From assembly GCA_900769875.1 (NCBI GenBank), contig CAAGII010000015.1, positions 1 to 37,101 of the forward strand: a stretch of 37,101 bases of DNA, given 5' to 3'. The notes under the pieces are model-generated. The model was not told the origin of the DNA and did no database searches. It saw only the letters and a program-made list of their open reading frames with translations. Of this stretch, positions 31,078 to 37,101 are shown in pieces (within the stretch, counting starts at the first letter, position 1; each line of letters starts with the position of its first letter). The position numbers and the translations under genes are program-made. This DNA comes from Clostridia bacterium (GTDB taxonomy: Bacteria > Bacillota > Clostridia > Christensenellales > Aristaeellaceae).

Positions 31078-32479
31078 CAGAATCACTTTCCTTTCGTGCC
31101 TTGTCCAGACGCACCTTTAGGGCGTTCAGGAGGCTTTCCTGCGCTTTCTCTTTACCAGACAGGGCTTTCATCACATCCTCATCGACGCCGCCCTGCACAA
31201 CCAAATGGTGAACGATAACGGGGTGTTCCTGCCCTTGCCGGTGGAGCCTCTTGTTTGCTTGCTGATACAGCTCAAGGCTCCACGTCAGCCCGAACCACAC
31301 CACATGATGCCCGCCGCGCTGGAGGTTGAGTCCATACGCGCATGACGCGGGATGCGCGAGGAGAATGTCTATCTTACCATCGTTCCAATCGGCCTCGTCC
31401 TGCGCTCCCTCGTACACCCGAACGTGTAGCTTCTTCCCATCCAGCGCGGCCAGGAGCCGCTCCCGATCATGCTGGAAATTGTAGAACACAAGCGCGCGCT
31501 GCCCGCCGAGCTGTTCAACCGTCTCCAGAAACGCCTCGATCTTGCAGTCGTGTACGATGGTTGCCTTTCCGCTTTCGTCATAGACCGCGCCATCGCAGAG
31601 CTGGAGGAGTTTGTTCGTCAGCACGCCAGCCGTGCCGGCCGTAATAAGCGTTTCGGGGTCAACCTCCAGAAGCATGTCACGCTCCAATCGGTCATACGCT
31701 GCTTTGGCTTTGGGGTCGAGCATCACGGGGATTTCTTCGCTGATGCAGTCAGGAAGGGTCAGATAGTCGCTTGCTTTCATGCTGATGCAGATGTCCCCCA
31801 GAAGGTCGTAAATCGCCTCCTGTGCCCCTTCTCGCGGCTTATAGGACCACACCGTTGCACCGTTTCGCTTATCGGGGAGGAAGAACATGTCGCGGTACAC
31901 AGACACCGTTCTGCCCAGGCGCTTGCCGCCGTCCAGCAGATAGATTTGACTCCATAAATCGGTCAGACCGTGCGGGGTGGGGGTGCCAGTCAGCTCAATC
32001 ATGCGCTTTATCCGGGGGCGCATTGTCTTGAGCTTCTTGAAGCGCACCGCCTGATGGTTTTTGAAGCTGGAGGATTCATCCAGCACTACGCAGTCAAACG
32101 GCCACACCCTGTCCCTGTGCTTTGGGTCGGTGTAATAGTCAACCAGCCATGCCACGTTATCGCGGTTGATGACGTACACGTCGGCTTCTGCATCCAATGC
32201 CGCCTCCCTTTGACGGGCTGTGCCCAGCACAACAGATACGCGCAAGGGCGACAGGTGATCCCACTTTACCTGTTCTTTGCACCAGGTCGCTTCCGCAACC
32301 TTCTTCGGGGCAATCACAAGCGCCCGCCGAATGGAGAAACGATGGTACTTGAGCTTGAAAATGGCAGTCAGCGTAATCACCGTTTTGCCGAGGCCCATGT
32401 CCAGAAAAAGGGCGATATTCGGTATCTCAATGATCTTATCTTCGCAATACTGCTGATACCCATGCGGAATGTACTTCAC
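31070..32479 (-). CDS. SNF2-like superfamily 2 helicase
   Basis: 469 aa. GTG start, overlapping the stop of the VRR-NUC gene (GTGA) and preceded by GAGGAGC. Walker A DMGLGKT (about 27-33), Walker B VVLDESSS (about 132-139), GTPTPHG motif III region, and the C-terminal motif VI QANKRLHRQGQ with the arginine finger. Phage SNF2 proteins next to VRR-NUC and VirE/primase genes serve in replication or recombination; they move on double-stranded DNA by ATP hydrolysis. Confidence 0.95.
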   Translation of the reverse strand: MKYIPHGYQQYCEDKIIEIPNIALFLDMGLGKTVITLTAIFKLKYHRFSIRRALVIAPKKVAEATWCKEQVKWDHLSPLRVSVVLGTARQREAALDAEADVYVINRDNVAWLVDYYTDPKHRDRVWPFDCVVLDESSSFKNHQAVRFKKLKTMRPRIKRMIELTGTPTPHGLTDLWSQIYLLDGGKRLGRTVSVYRDMFFLPDKRNGATVWSYKPREGAQEAIYDLLGDICISMKASDYLTLPDCISEEIPVMLDPKAKAAYDRLERDMLLEVDPETLITAGTAGVLTNKLLQLCDGAVYDESGKATIVHDCKIEAFLETVEQLGGQRALVFYNFQHDRERLLAALDGKKLHVRVYEGAQDEADWNDGKIDILLAHPASCAYGLNLQRGGHHVVWFGLTWSLELYQQANKRLHRQGQEHPVIVHHLVVQGGVDEDVMKALSGKEKAQESLLNALKVRLDKARKESDSDD

Positions 32480-32799
32480 AGCTCCTCGCCCTCCATCATG
32501 TAATGCGGGCACCGCCTTGCACAATAGCTAATAATGCGTTCAACTTTTTCGACAGAATCAACCGTCGAAAACACCATGAATCCGATCCGGCGCAGCCAAT
32601 CCTGCACAAAAGTCTGTCTGCATCGCTCCTTTTTTCCCGGTCTTTTCAACTCTACGAAAATCACAGTTCCGCCAGGAATCAGAATCATCCTGTCAGGAAT
32701 ACCCGTGAAGCCGGGGGTAACGAGTTTCAGGCATTCAGCGTGGGGGATTCTTTTCTTGATACCTTCACGGAGTTTCTGTTCGATGCTTTTTTCAAGCAT
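32476..32799 (-). CDS. VRR-NUC domain nuclease
   Basis: 107 aa, only the nuclease core. The motif GIPDRMILIPGGTVIFVELKR (about 32-52) has the PD...(D/E)xK arrangement: Asp in PDR, then ExK in VELK. Gln61-like in QTFVQDWL completes the active site. VRR-NUC proteins cleave branched DNA such as Holliday junctions. SD GGGAGG. Paired by overlap with the SNF2 helicase, as in many Firmicutes phages. Confidence 0.94.
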   Translation of the reverse strand: MLEKSIEQKLREGIKKRIPHAECLKLVTPGFTGIPDRMILIPGGTVIFVELKRPGKKERCRQTFVQDWLRRIGFMVFSTVDSVEKVERIISYCARRCPHYMMEGEEL

Positions 32800-32963
32800 T
32801 CGCTTTTGCCTCCCATCATCATGTTTTCAGCTTTGGAACATTCTCGCGCACGCGCGCGTATATACATGCGCAGATAGGCGTTTAGGCGTTTGCATATATC
32901 CCTAATCACCCATATTTGCATAGTCTATTAGAATACAATGTTCCAATGTTCCCAAATAGCTGT
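32800..32963. promoter_or_regulatory. Non-coding gap beside repeat R2
   Basis: 164 nt without a gene. It holds a CG-alternating stretch (CGCGCACGCGCGCG around 32845) next to TATATACATG, a run of AT-rich sequence, and two further TGTTCC sites (32939-32957, spaced 10 bp apart) that extend the motif cluster of R2. Probably the leader of the VRR-NUC gene and part of a regulatory or replication site; no clear promoter. Confidence 0.4.
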
Positions 32964-33102
32964 AAACCCTTGAAATACAAGGATTTTTCACGGGAACACA
33001 TGCGGGAAAATTCACGGGAACAGGCTTTTTTGAATGTTCCGCATTTTGGTAACATTCTCAACGATGTTCCCGTGAAGTTCCCGCTTATTTTGCGGATGTT
33101 CC
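32964..33102. repeat. Long GGAACA-rich repeat, copy 2 (R2)
   Basis: Second copy of R1, 136 of 139 bases identical, between the primase-helicase and VRR-NUC genes. The direct 12-mers TTCACGGGAACA are at 32987-32998 and 33011-33022, the inverted copy at 33065-33076. With flanking TGTTCC sites the cluster covers about 32939-33116. Both copies are in the same orientation. Position inside the replication module favours an origin or regulator-binding role. Confidence 0.85.
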
Positions 33103-33115
33103 ACCCAACATGTTC

Positions 33116-35527
33116 CTACTCTTTTTTGCGGATAAAGCCCCGCTGCTTGTCACCGTATGCCCTTCCGAACCGTCCGTGTGCGCTTTCCCATCCGGGCAAA
33201 TTCGTCAGCACCGCATTGATTTCGCGTGCATCGGTTTTCCGCATGTCGCTGATGTTCTTCCCGTACAGTTCGCACCACACCTCCGCCGCGCAAATTCTGT
33301 CGCGCTCCACCAGCGTGTAGCTTCCCCCCTGTGTGAGTCCTCCCCAGTATGCGCGGCGCTGATCCACGCCCCACTTCATCCAGTCATCCGGGATTTGCCG
33401 CTCAACGAACTCCGCAATCAAACCCTCCTGCACGGTAGCTTCCCGGTGTTCCTCCTGCTTGTTCCGCGCTTGCAGCTCCACTTCGCCGGACAGGAACAGC
33501 GGCTCACCCATCTGCCAGCGCATCTTTGCCTCTGCCCACACCTGACGGATAACCTCGTCGGTCAAGTCGGTAAACACCGTCTTATCGTGCGGCTGCCTGC
33601 CCACGTCCACGGGCCAGAAACGGCGGTTGCCTGTCGTGTCTTGGAGGAAATCGGTCTGGTTGCATGTGCCGAAAAAGACGCAGCACCGGGGCAGTTCTTT
33701 GACGTGGCGCCCGTATGCGGCGCGGTATCTGTCGGCACGGAGGGACAAAAACTGCTTGATACAGGCAACGTCGGAACGCCTGAACGCATCCAATTCCGCA
33801 ATCTCGACAATCCAAACGCCCTGCAAAAGCTCAGATGCTTCTTTGCCCTCAAACGTGCGGATGGAGTCATTGAAGAACCCCAGGGACATTTTATCCAGAA
33901 TCGTAGACTTGCCGATGCCCTGCGGACCGCACAAAATGAGCATGTTGTCGAATTTACAGCCGGGGGTCATCGCGCGGGCAATGGCGGCGGTAAACGATTT
34001 GCGGCACACCATGCGGTTGTAGAGGGTATCGTCCGCGCCCAGGTAGTCGATGAAAAGGGAATCGAGGCGGGGCGTTCCGTCCCATGACAGCTTGTCGATG
34101 TAATCCTGTACTTCATTGAACGCATGGAGGCTTGAATGGATGTCCAGCGCGGCGTCGATGTTGCCGCGCCCTGTGATGCCATAGGTCTTTTCCATGTACC
34201 AGTACAGCCCGTTAGAATCCGTGTCAGACCACATCCTGCGGCGATGGTCGCCCTCCTGCGGGTCCCAAGGCAGCTTGTCAAGCACTTCGCCGCGCCCTGC
34301 AAACTGATTGAGGGCGAACCGTTCTCTGAGCAAGGGATCGTTGTCGAGGATAATCCGCACGTTGTCGATGGTGCCCTTGAATTTGCCGTTCGCGTCGCGC
34401 TGAATCTTGAGCATCCAGTTACCGGGGTCATCATCGTTATTCGCGCCAACGCCCGTGAAATCGGCAATCGCGGAATCGTATTGCTCCTTTGCAATCGCCA
34501 CAGCCACGTCGTCAAGCCCGTTTGCGAATGCGGTCATCTGCTTGTATGACGGCAGCCGGTTCACGGGTGTCGAAGCGTCGCTCGCGTCATCCGCGTCTCC
34601 GAACATGTGTAGCCGTACCAGGTCGAAGCTGTTCACCAGCCGGCCGGAGCATGGGTCGGTCGCATGATGGGAGAATAGGAACTTGCCGTCATCGTACACA
34701 ATCGCGCCGCCCGTGGTAGAGCCGCCCGTATAGGTGTACCTGTCTTTATCCGTGTCGGTCGGCTCATAGATACCGGGCAAAAGCTCGTCGATGGCGCGGT
34801 AGATGTCGTAGATTCGACAGAACGCGCCCACGATACCGGGCTTGCTTTCGGGGTCGCCCTGTTTGATCGCCAGCTTTTGATAGCTGAAACTGCCCGGAAC
34901 CTGCGGCCATTCCGCAATGTCGTGCCAGTCTTTATAGGTCGCCAGCAGGGAATCGACCGATGCAAACGGGGCATCAGCCGTGCGGTATATGAACTCGCTG
35001 TCGGCACAGCATGAGGGCCAGTACATCAGGCGGGACACCTCAAACGTGGTCGGGTCTGCCATGCCGATACCGATATATTCAGCCATACGACGTGCGCAAG
35101 GCTCGTACTCGTCCGGGGTCATCGTCCTGTCAGTAGGGAGCAGAACGCGCAGACGTGGGGCATTTGGGGCGTGCTTGCGCGTCGAATAGACACAATAGTT
35201 GCAACTCAGCTTGTCCAGCGTGTCGATGATCGTATCCGTATACCAGCCGGGGATGTTATCAAAGTCCAACGTGATAACGTCTCTGCCAGTCACGGCGCTT
35301 GCCTTACGGCGCCCGCCCGCCAGGGTGCCAGCCATAAAACCGCCCACATCTTTGAGGTCGTCCTGCTGTGACTTCTTCATTCTGACGTAGGAATCCAGCG
35401 TTTCGACGCCGCGGGCGGGGGTTTTCAGCCGCTCATACAGCTCAGACACCGTAAGCATCTGCCGTTTCCAGTTCAGGTCTTTTCGGCTTGTTCCGGCTGA
35501 AATGATGATTTGCCGGTCAAAATTCAT
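33116..35527 (-). CDS. Primase-helicase (AEP domain plus VirE-like ATPase)
   Basis: 803 aa. The N-terminal part looks like an archaeo-eukaryotic primase: VITLDFDNIPGW (Asp about 88/90), STRKHAPNAPRLRVLLP with a His/Arg motif. The C-terminal half is the virulence-associated E (VirE) family ATPase: WDGTPRLDSLFIDYLG, Walker A GPQGIGKST (about 534-542), WIVEIAELD as Walker B and FFGTCNQTDFLQDTTGNRRF as sensor/arginine motifs. It opens and primes the phage origin. ATG at 35527 has AAGGAG upstream; an ATG nine codons earlier lies before this SD. Confidence 0.93.
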   Translation of the reverse strand: MNFDRQIIISAGTSRKDLNWKRQMLTVSELYERLKTPARGVETLDSYVRMKKSQQDDLKDVGGFMAGTLAGGRRKASAVTGRDVITLDFDNIPGWYTDTIIDTLDKLSCNYCVYSTRKHAPNAPRLRVLLPTDRTMTPDEYEPCARRMAEYIGIGMADPTTFEVSRLMYWPSCCADSEFIYRTADAPFASVDSLLATYKDWHDIAEWPQVPGSFSYQKLAIKQGDPESKPGIVGAFCRIYDIYRAIDELLPGIYEPTDTDKDRYTYTGGSTTGGAIVYDDGKFLFSHHATDPCSGRLVNSFDLVRLHMFGDADDASDASTPVNRLPSYKQMTAFANGLDDVAVAIAKEQYDSAIADFTGVGANNDDDPGNWMLKIQRDANGKFKGTIDNVRIILDNDPLLRERFALNQFAGRGEVLDKLPWDPQEGDHRRRMWSDTDSNGLYWYMEKTYGITGRGNIDAALDIHSSLHAFNEVQDYIDKLSWDGTPRLDSLFIDYLGADDTLYNRMVCRKSFTAAIARAMTPGCKFDNMLILCGPQGIGKSTILDKMSLGFFNDSIRTFEGKEASELLQGVWIVEIAELDAFRRSDVACIKQFLSLRADRYRAAYGRHVKELPRCCVFFGTCNQTDFLQDTTGNRRFWPVDVGRQPHDKTVFTDLTDEVIRQVWAEAKMRWQMGEPLFLSGEVELQARNKQEEHREATVQEGLIAEFVERQIPDDWMKWGVDQRRAYWGGLTQGGSYTLVERDRICAAEVWCELYGKNISDMRKTDAREINAVLTNLPGWESAHGRFGRAYGDKQRGFIRKKE

Positions 35528-35550
35528 TGCTTTTTCACTCCTTTCTTCTT

Positions 35551-35994
35551 TCATCGGCAGTTTTTCAGTGCCGCCCGCTCAGTTGGACTCGGCATGGTGC
35601 GGTTACAGATGGTTTCAAAATTGCCGTATATGGCGTTGATTTCTCTGTCCTCTGCCGCCCGGACAGCTTTGGCCTTTGCCTCCGCCCGCTTCTGGATGGC
35701 AAGAAATTCGGCATCCGTCAGCTTCCCCGAATCGACCAAATGGTGATACAGTTCTTTGATGACGAAGGAATCAACGTTGTGTTCCGCTTTGTCGCGTTCC
35801 GTCAGATGGTGCATGAAAGACCTGTACATCGCTTTATATTCAGCCGCTTCATGCAGCGCAACATTCTTTTCGTAACCAGATTTAGCCCGCCGCGCTTTGC
35901 GGCAGGCTTCTTCCATCGCGTCGAGAATATTCTGGAGGAACGTATCATCGCTGATGACGACTGTTCCGCACTTCTGGCACCTAACCAGCTTCAT
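35551..35994 (-). CDS. Early protein with N-terminal Cys pair, unknown
   Basis: 147 aa. CQKCGTVV near the start is one half of a zinc site; the rest is helical and charged (EKNVALHEAAEYKAMYRSF, AIQKRAEAKAKAVRAAEDRE). ATG at 35994 with AAGGGTGA upstream is preferred over a GTG three codons earlier. It lies 23 nt before the primase-helicase in the same operon. No family recognised. Confidence 0.75.
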   Translation of the reverse strand: MKLVRCQKCGTVVISDDTFLQNILDAMEEACRKARRAKSGYEKNVALHEAAEYKAMYRSFMHHLTERDKAEHNVDSFVIKELYHHLVDSGKLTDAEFLAIQKRAEAKAKAVRAAEDREINAIYGNFETICNRTMPSPTERAALKNCR

Positions 35995-36022
35995 GTTATT
36001 CACCCTTACTTTTGAAATCGGT

Positions 36023-36049
36023 CGGGGGAGAGGGGGCGGCTCTCCCCCG
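36023..36049. terminator. Hairpin between early genes
   Basis: A 9-bp stem (CGGGGGAGA with TCTCCCCCG) and 9-nt loop. There is no T-run directly after it on the minus strand. On the + side a T7 tract begins 13 nt further on (36063). It may slow read-through or protect the 5' end of the mRNA. One GTGTAGC site adjoins it (36056-36062). Confidence 0.5.
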
Positions 36050-36067
36050 GCTCAAGTGTAGCTTTTT

Positions 36068-36310
36068 TTATCGCGTTCGCACTTCGCCCTTGTACTCATA
36101 CTGTGCCTTGCGGCCGCTGCCGAAAAGAACAGTAATCTTGTCGGGGAACGGGTTCCGGCTGTTGTTCATCGGAAGATACCGCGCATTCATGATGAACGGG
36201 TCAGAAGCACCATGAAGCCGCTCATGAAACGCCTCACACTTTCGGCAGTTTTCCTTGTCAGCGTAAACGGTGCCGCACACTTCGCACTTGTAAACCGTGC
36301 TCTCAATCAT
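36068..36310 (-). CDS. Small zinc-ribbon protein
   Basis: 80 aa. CEVC...CRKC (about 9-12 and 21-24) is a compact zinc ribbon or knuckle, followed by EAFHERLHG and a basic C-terminus (KYEYKGEVRTR-like). ATG at 36310 has GGAGGCG upstream and overlaps the previous stop (ATGA). Likely an early nucleic-acid-binding or regulatory protein. Confidence 0.8.
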   Translation of the reverse strand: MIESTVYKCEVCGTVYADKENCRKCEAFHERLHGASDPFIMNARYLPMNNSRNPFPDKITVLFGSGRKAQYEYKGEVRTR

Positions 36311-36498
36311 CGGAACGCCTCCTCCAGATACGATTTGGCTGCTCTCTTGCCGCCGCAATCGGGGCACACGTCGGCACCGTGCTTTTTCGCCTGGTACTTG
36401 CTGGTAAAGTCGCTGTACTTGCCGTAGGAAGGGCAATTCGAGTTCGGGCACCACAGGCGATAGACGGGGGAATGGAACGGCTTCTTCTGCTTACTCAT
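36307..36498 (-). CDS. Small zinc-ribbon protein, basic
   Basis: 63 aa. LWCPNSNCPSYGKYSDF and CPDCGGKRAAKSY give two Cys pairs (about 16/21 and 46/49), a zinc ribbon. ATG at 36498 overlaps the end of the acidic-protein gene by 8 nt; the longer in-frame reading upstream is only the shadow of that gene. Function unknown. Confidence 0.78.
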   Translation of the reverse strand: MSKQKKPFHSPVYRLWCPNSNCPSYGKYSDFTSKYQAKKHGADVCPDCGGKRAAKSYLEEAFR

Positions 36499-36775
36499 CG
36501 TCGAAGTCCTCATCATCGTCATCGTCATCACAGTCATCGGGATCGTCGTAGAGTTCAACGTACTTCTCCCGCGTGATGCGATGCAGCCTTTCCGGGGCAA
36601 ACCCGGCGATAGCAGACACGGCTTTGGTGAGTTCATCCTCAGTCATGCCGGACACGTCGCCCAGCAGATACGAAATGCCGCCAACCACCAGACCGGCGGG
36701 TTCCTTCTTTCCGTCAATGTCAATAGCGAGGTCGTCAACCTCGTAATACAGGCGATCATCGGTAATAGTAGGCAT
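36491..36775 (-). CDS. Small acidic protein with poly-Asp tail
   Basis: 94 aa, MPTITDDRLYYEVDDLAIDI then SYLLGDVSGMTEDELTKAV and a C-terminal run of about 18 residues that are nearly all Asp/Glu (DPDDCDDDDDDEDFDDE). Such acidic tails mimic nucleic acid and appear in phage anti-restriction or anti-nuclease proteins, but also in plain regulators; no function assigned. SD AAAGGAG. Confidence 0.75.
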   Translation of the reverse strand: MPTITDDRLYYEVDDLAIDIDGKKEPAGLVVGGISYLLGDVSGMTEDELTKAVSAIAGFAPERLHRITREKYVELYDDPDDCDDDDDDEDFDDE

Positions 36776-36795
36776 ATTGTTTCTCCTTTCACTTG

Positions 36796-37101
36796 TCAGA
36801 CTTTGTACATCCTACGAATGCGGGAAATTTCCCAAAGTTCATACTTTCGTTTGGCTACGACAGACAGGGCTTCCCGAATCCCCATCACGACACCGCTTTG
36901 ATTTTCGATGTATCGCTGGAGAACGCCCAATTTTACATCATTCAGAATGCACGACTTTTCCGCTCTCAGCCTATCCGATTCTTCACGCAATGCTTTCAGC
37001 TTTGCCTGGGCTTTTTCTTCTTCTGCCTCCAGAAGAATCTTGATGTAACCGAGTTCGCGGTCACTGAATGCAGAATCTTGTTTTGCGGTTTCAGGGTCGT
37101 A
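36796..37101 (-). CDS. Partial coiled-coil protein cut by the window edge
   Basis: The frame is open through the right edge, so at least 101 residues are present and the N-terminus is missing. The visible part has a charged helix (LLEAEEEKAQAKLKALREES) and a basic C-terminus (KRKYELWEISRIRRMYKV). No family recognised. A TTG within it is probably not the start. Confidence 0.65.
   Translation of the reverse strand, partial: YDPETAKQDSAFSDRELGYIKILLEAEEEKAQAKLKALREESDRLRAEKSCILNDVKLGVLQRYIENQSGVVMGIREALSVVAKRKYELWEISRIRRMYKV

Larger units (their letters stand above)
1033..36062 (+). repeat. Dispersed strand-specific 7-mer GTGTAGC (17 sites)
   Basis: First bases of the sites: 1033, 2010, 5716, 7512, 9070, 10954, 12914, 15575, 17389, 21396, 23389, 26734, 28331, 31424, 33315, 34607, 36056. 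All are on the + strand, i.e. GCTACAC on the coding strand; I found none in the other orientation. Seven extend to GTGTAGCTTC and six to GTGTAGCC. They occur in all codon frames and three are between genes, so the constraint acts on DNA or RNA, not protein. Function unknown. The entry spans the first to last site. Confidence 0.75.

Noticed and set aside
32840..32872. Alternating purine-pyrimidine stretch (CGCGCACGCG...TATATACATG) as a Z-DNA element
   Set aside because: Short and without further support; noted only as part of the gap beside R2.

Overview
This window is a large part of the genome of a tailed phage (siphovirus-like) of a Gram-positive, probably clostridial, host. Every gene I can support is on the minus strand, so transcription runs from position 37101 towards position 1. 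The host inference rests on strong AGGAGG-type ribosome binding sites, frequent TTG/GTG starts and Firmicutes phage families (Phage_min_cap2, Gp15, GP20-type scaffold, DUF4417). I see no integrase, repressor, tRNA or CRISPR array, so temperate or lytic lifestyle cannot be decided here. The right edge cuts through a gene.

Layout in transcription order. (1) 37101-30353: small early genes, several with Cys-pair zinc ribbons, a primase-helicase (AEP plus VirE-like), a VRR-NUC nuclease, an SNF2-like helicase, and a sigma-region-4/ArpU-like protein placed just ahead of the late region. (2) 30108-27308: a DUF4417 protein, then a duplicated two-gene cassette in which each copy has an ADP-ribosyltransferase-like protein beginning MASNK followed by a tiny Lys-rich protein beginning MATK. 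A near-consensus sigma-A promoter sits at 27509-27537. (3) 27217-16286: packaging and head/tail genes: TerS, TerL, portal, minor capsid, two accessory genes, scaffold, major capsid, connectors, tail tube, tail assembly chaperone and Gp15. (4) 16286-5360: a 1381-aa tape measure, a distal tail protein, a 1234-aa collagen-repeat tail protein, a tail fibre and three small genes. (5) 5343-2231: a complete diversity-generating retroelement (DGR). (6) 2310-204: lysis genes (amidase endolysin and two holin-like proteins), ending at a strong terminator.

The DGR has the classic order target gene - avd - template repeat (TR) - reverse transcriptase. TR (3756-3885) and the variable repeat VR (4457-4585) differ at 20 of 113 core positions. 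Nineteen of these are at template adenines, and the one exception is silent. The target is a C-type-lectin-fold (DUF6273-like) tail protein. A C6 (TR) versus C7 (VR) tract at the 3' edge of VR decides which of two C-termini the target has, and the longer one is translated through a 10-bp GC hairpin.

Two signals are not explained by genes. The 7-mer GTGTAGC occurs 17 times, always on the + strand (GCTACAC on the coding strand), spread over the whole window at intervals of about 1-4 kb, in all three codon frames and between genes. A 139-bp repeat with 3 mismatches, rich in GGAACA/TGTTCC motifs, lies at position 1 and again at 32964.
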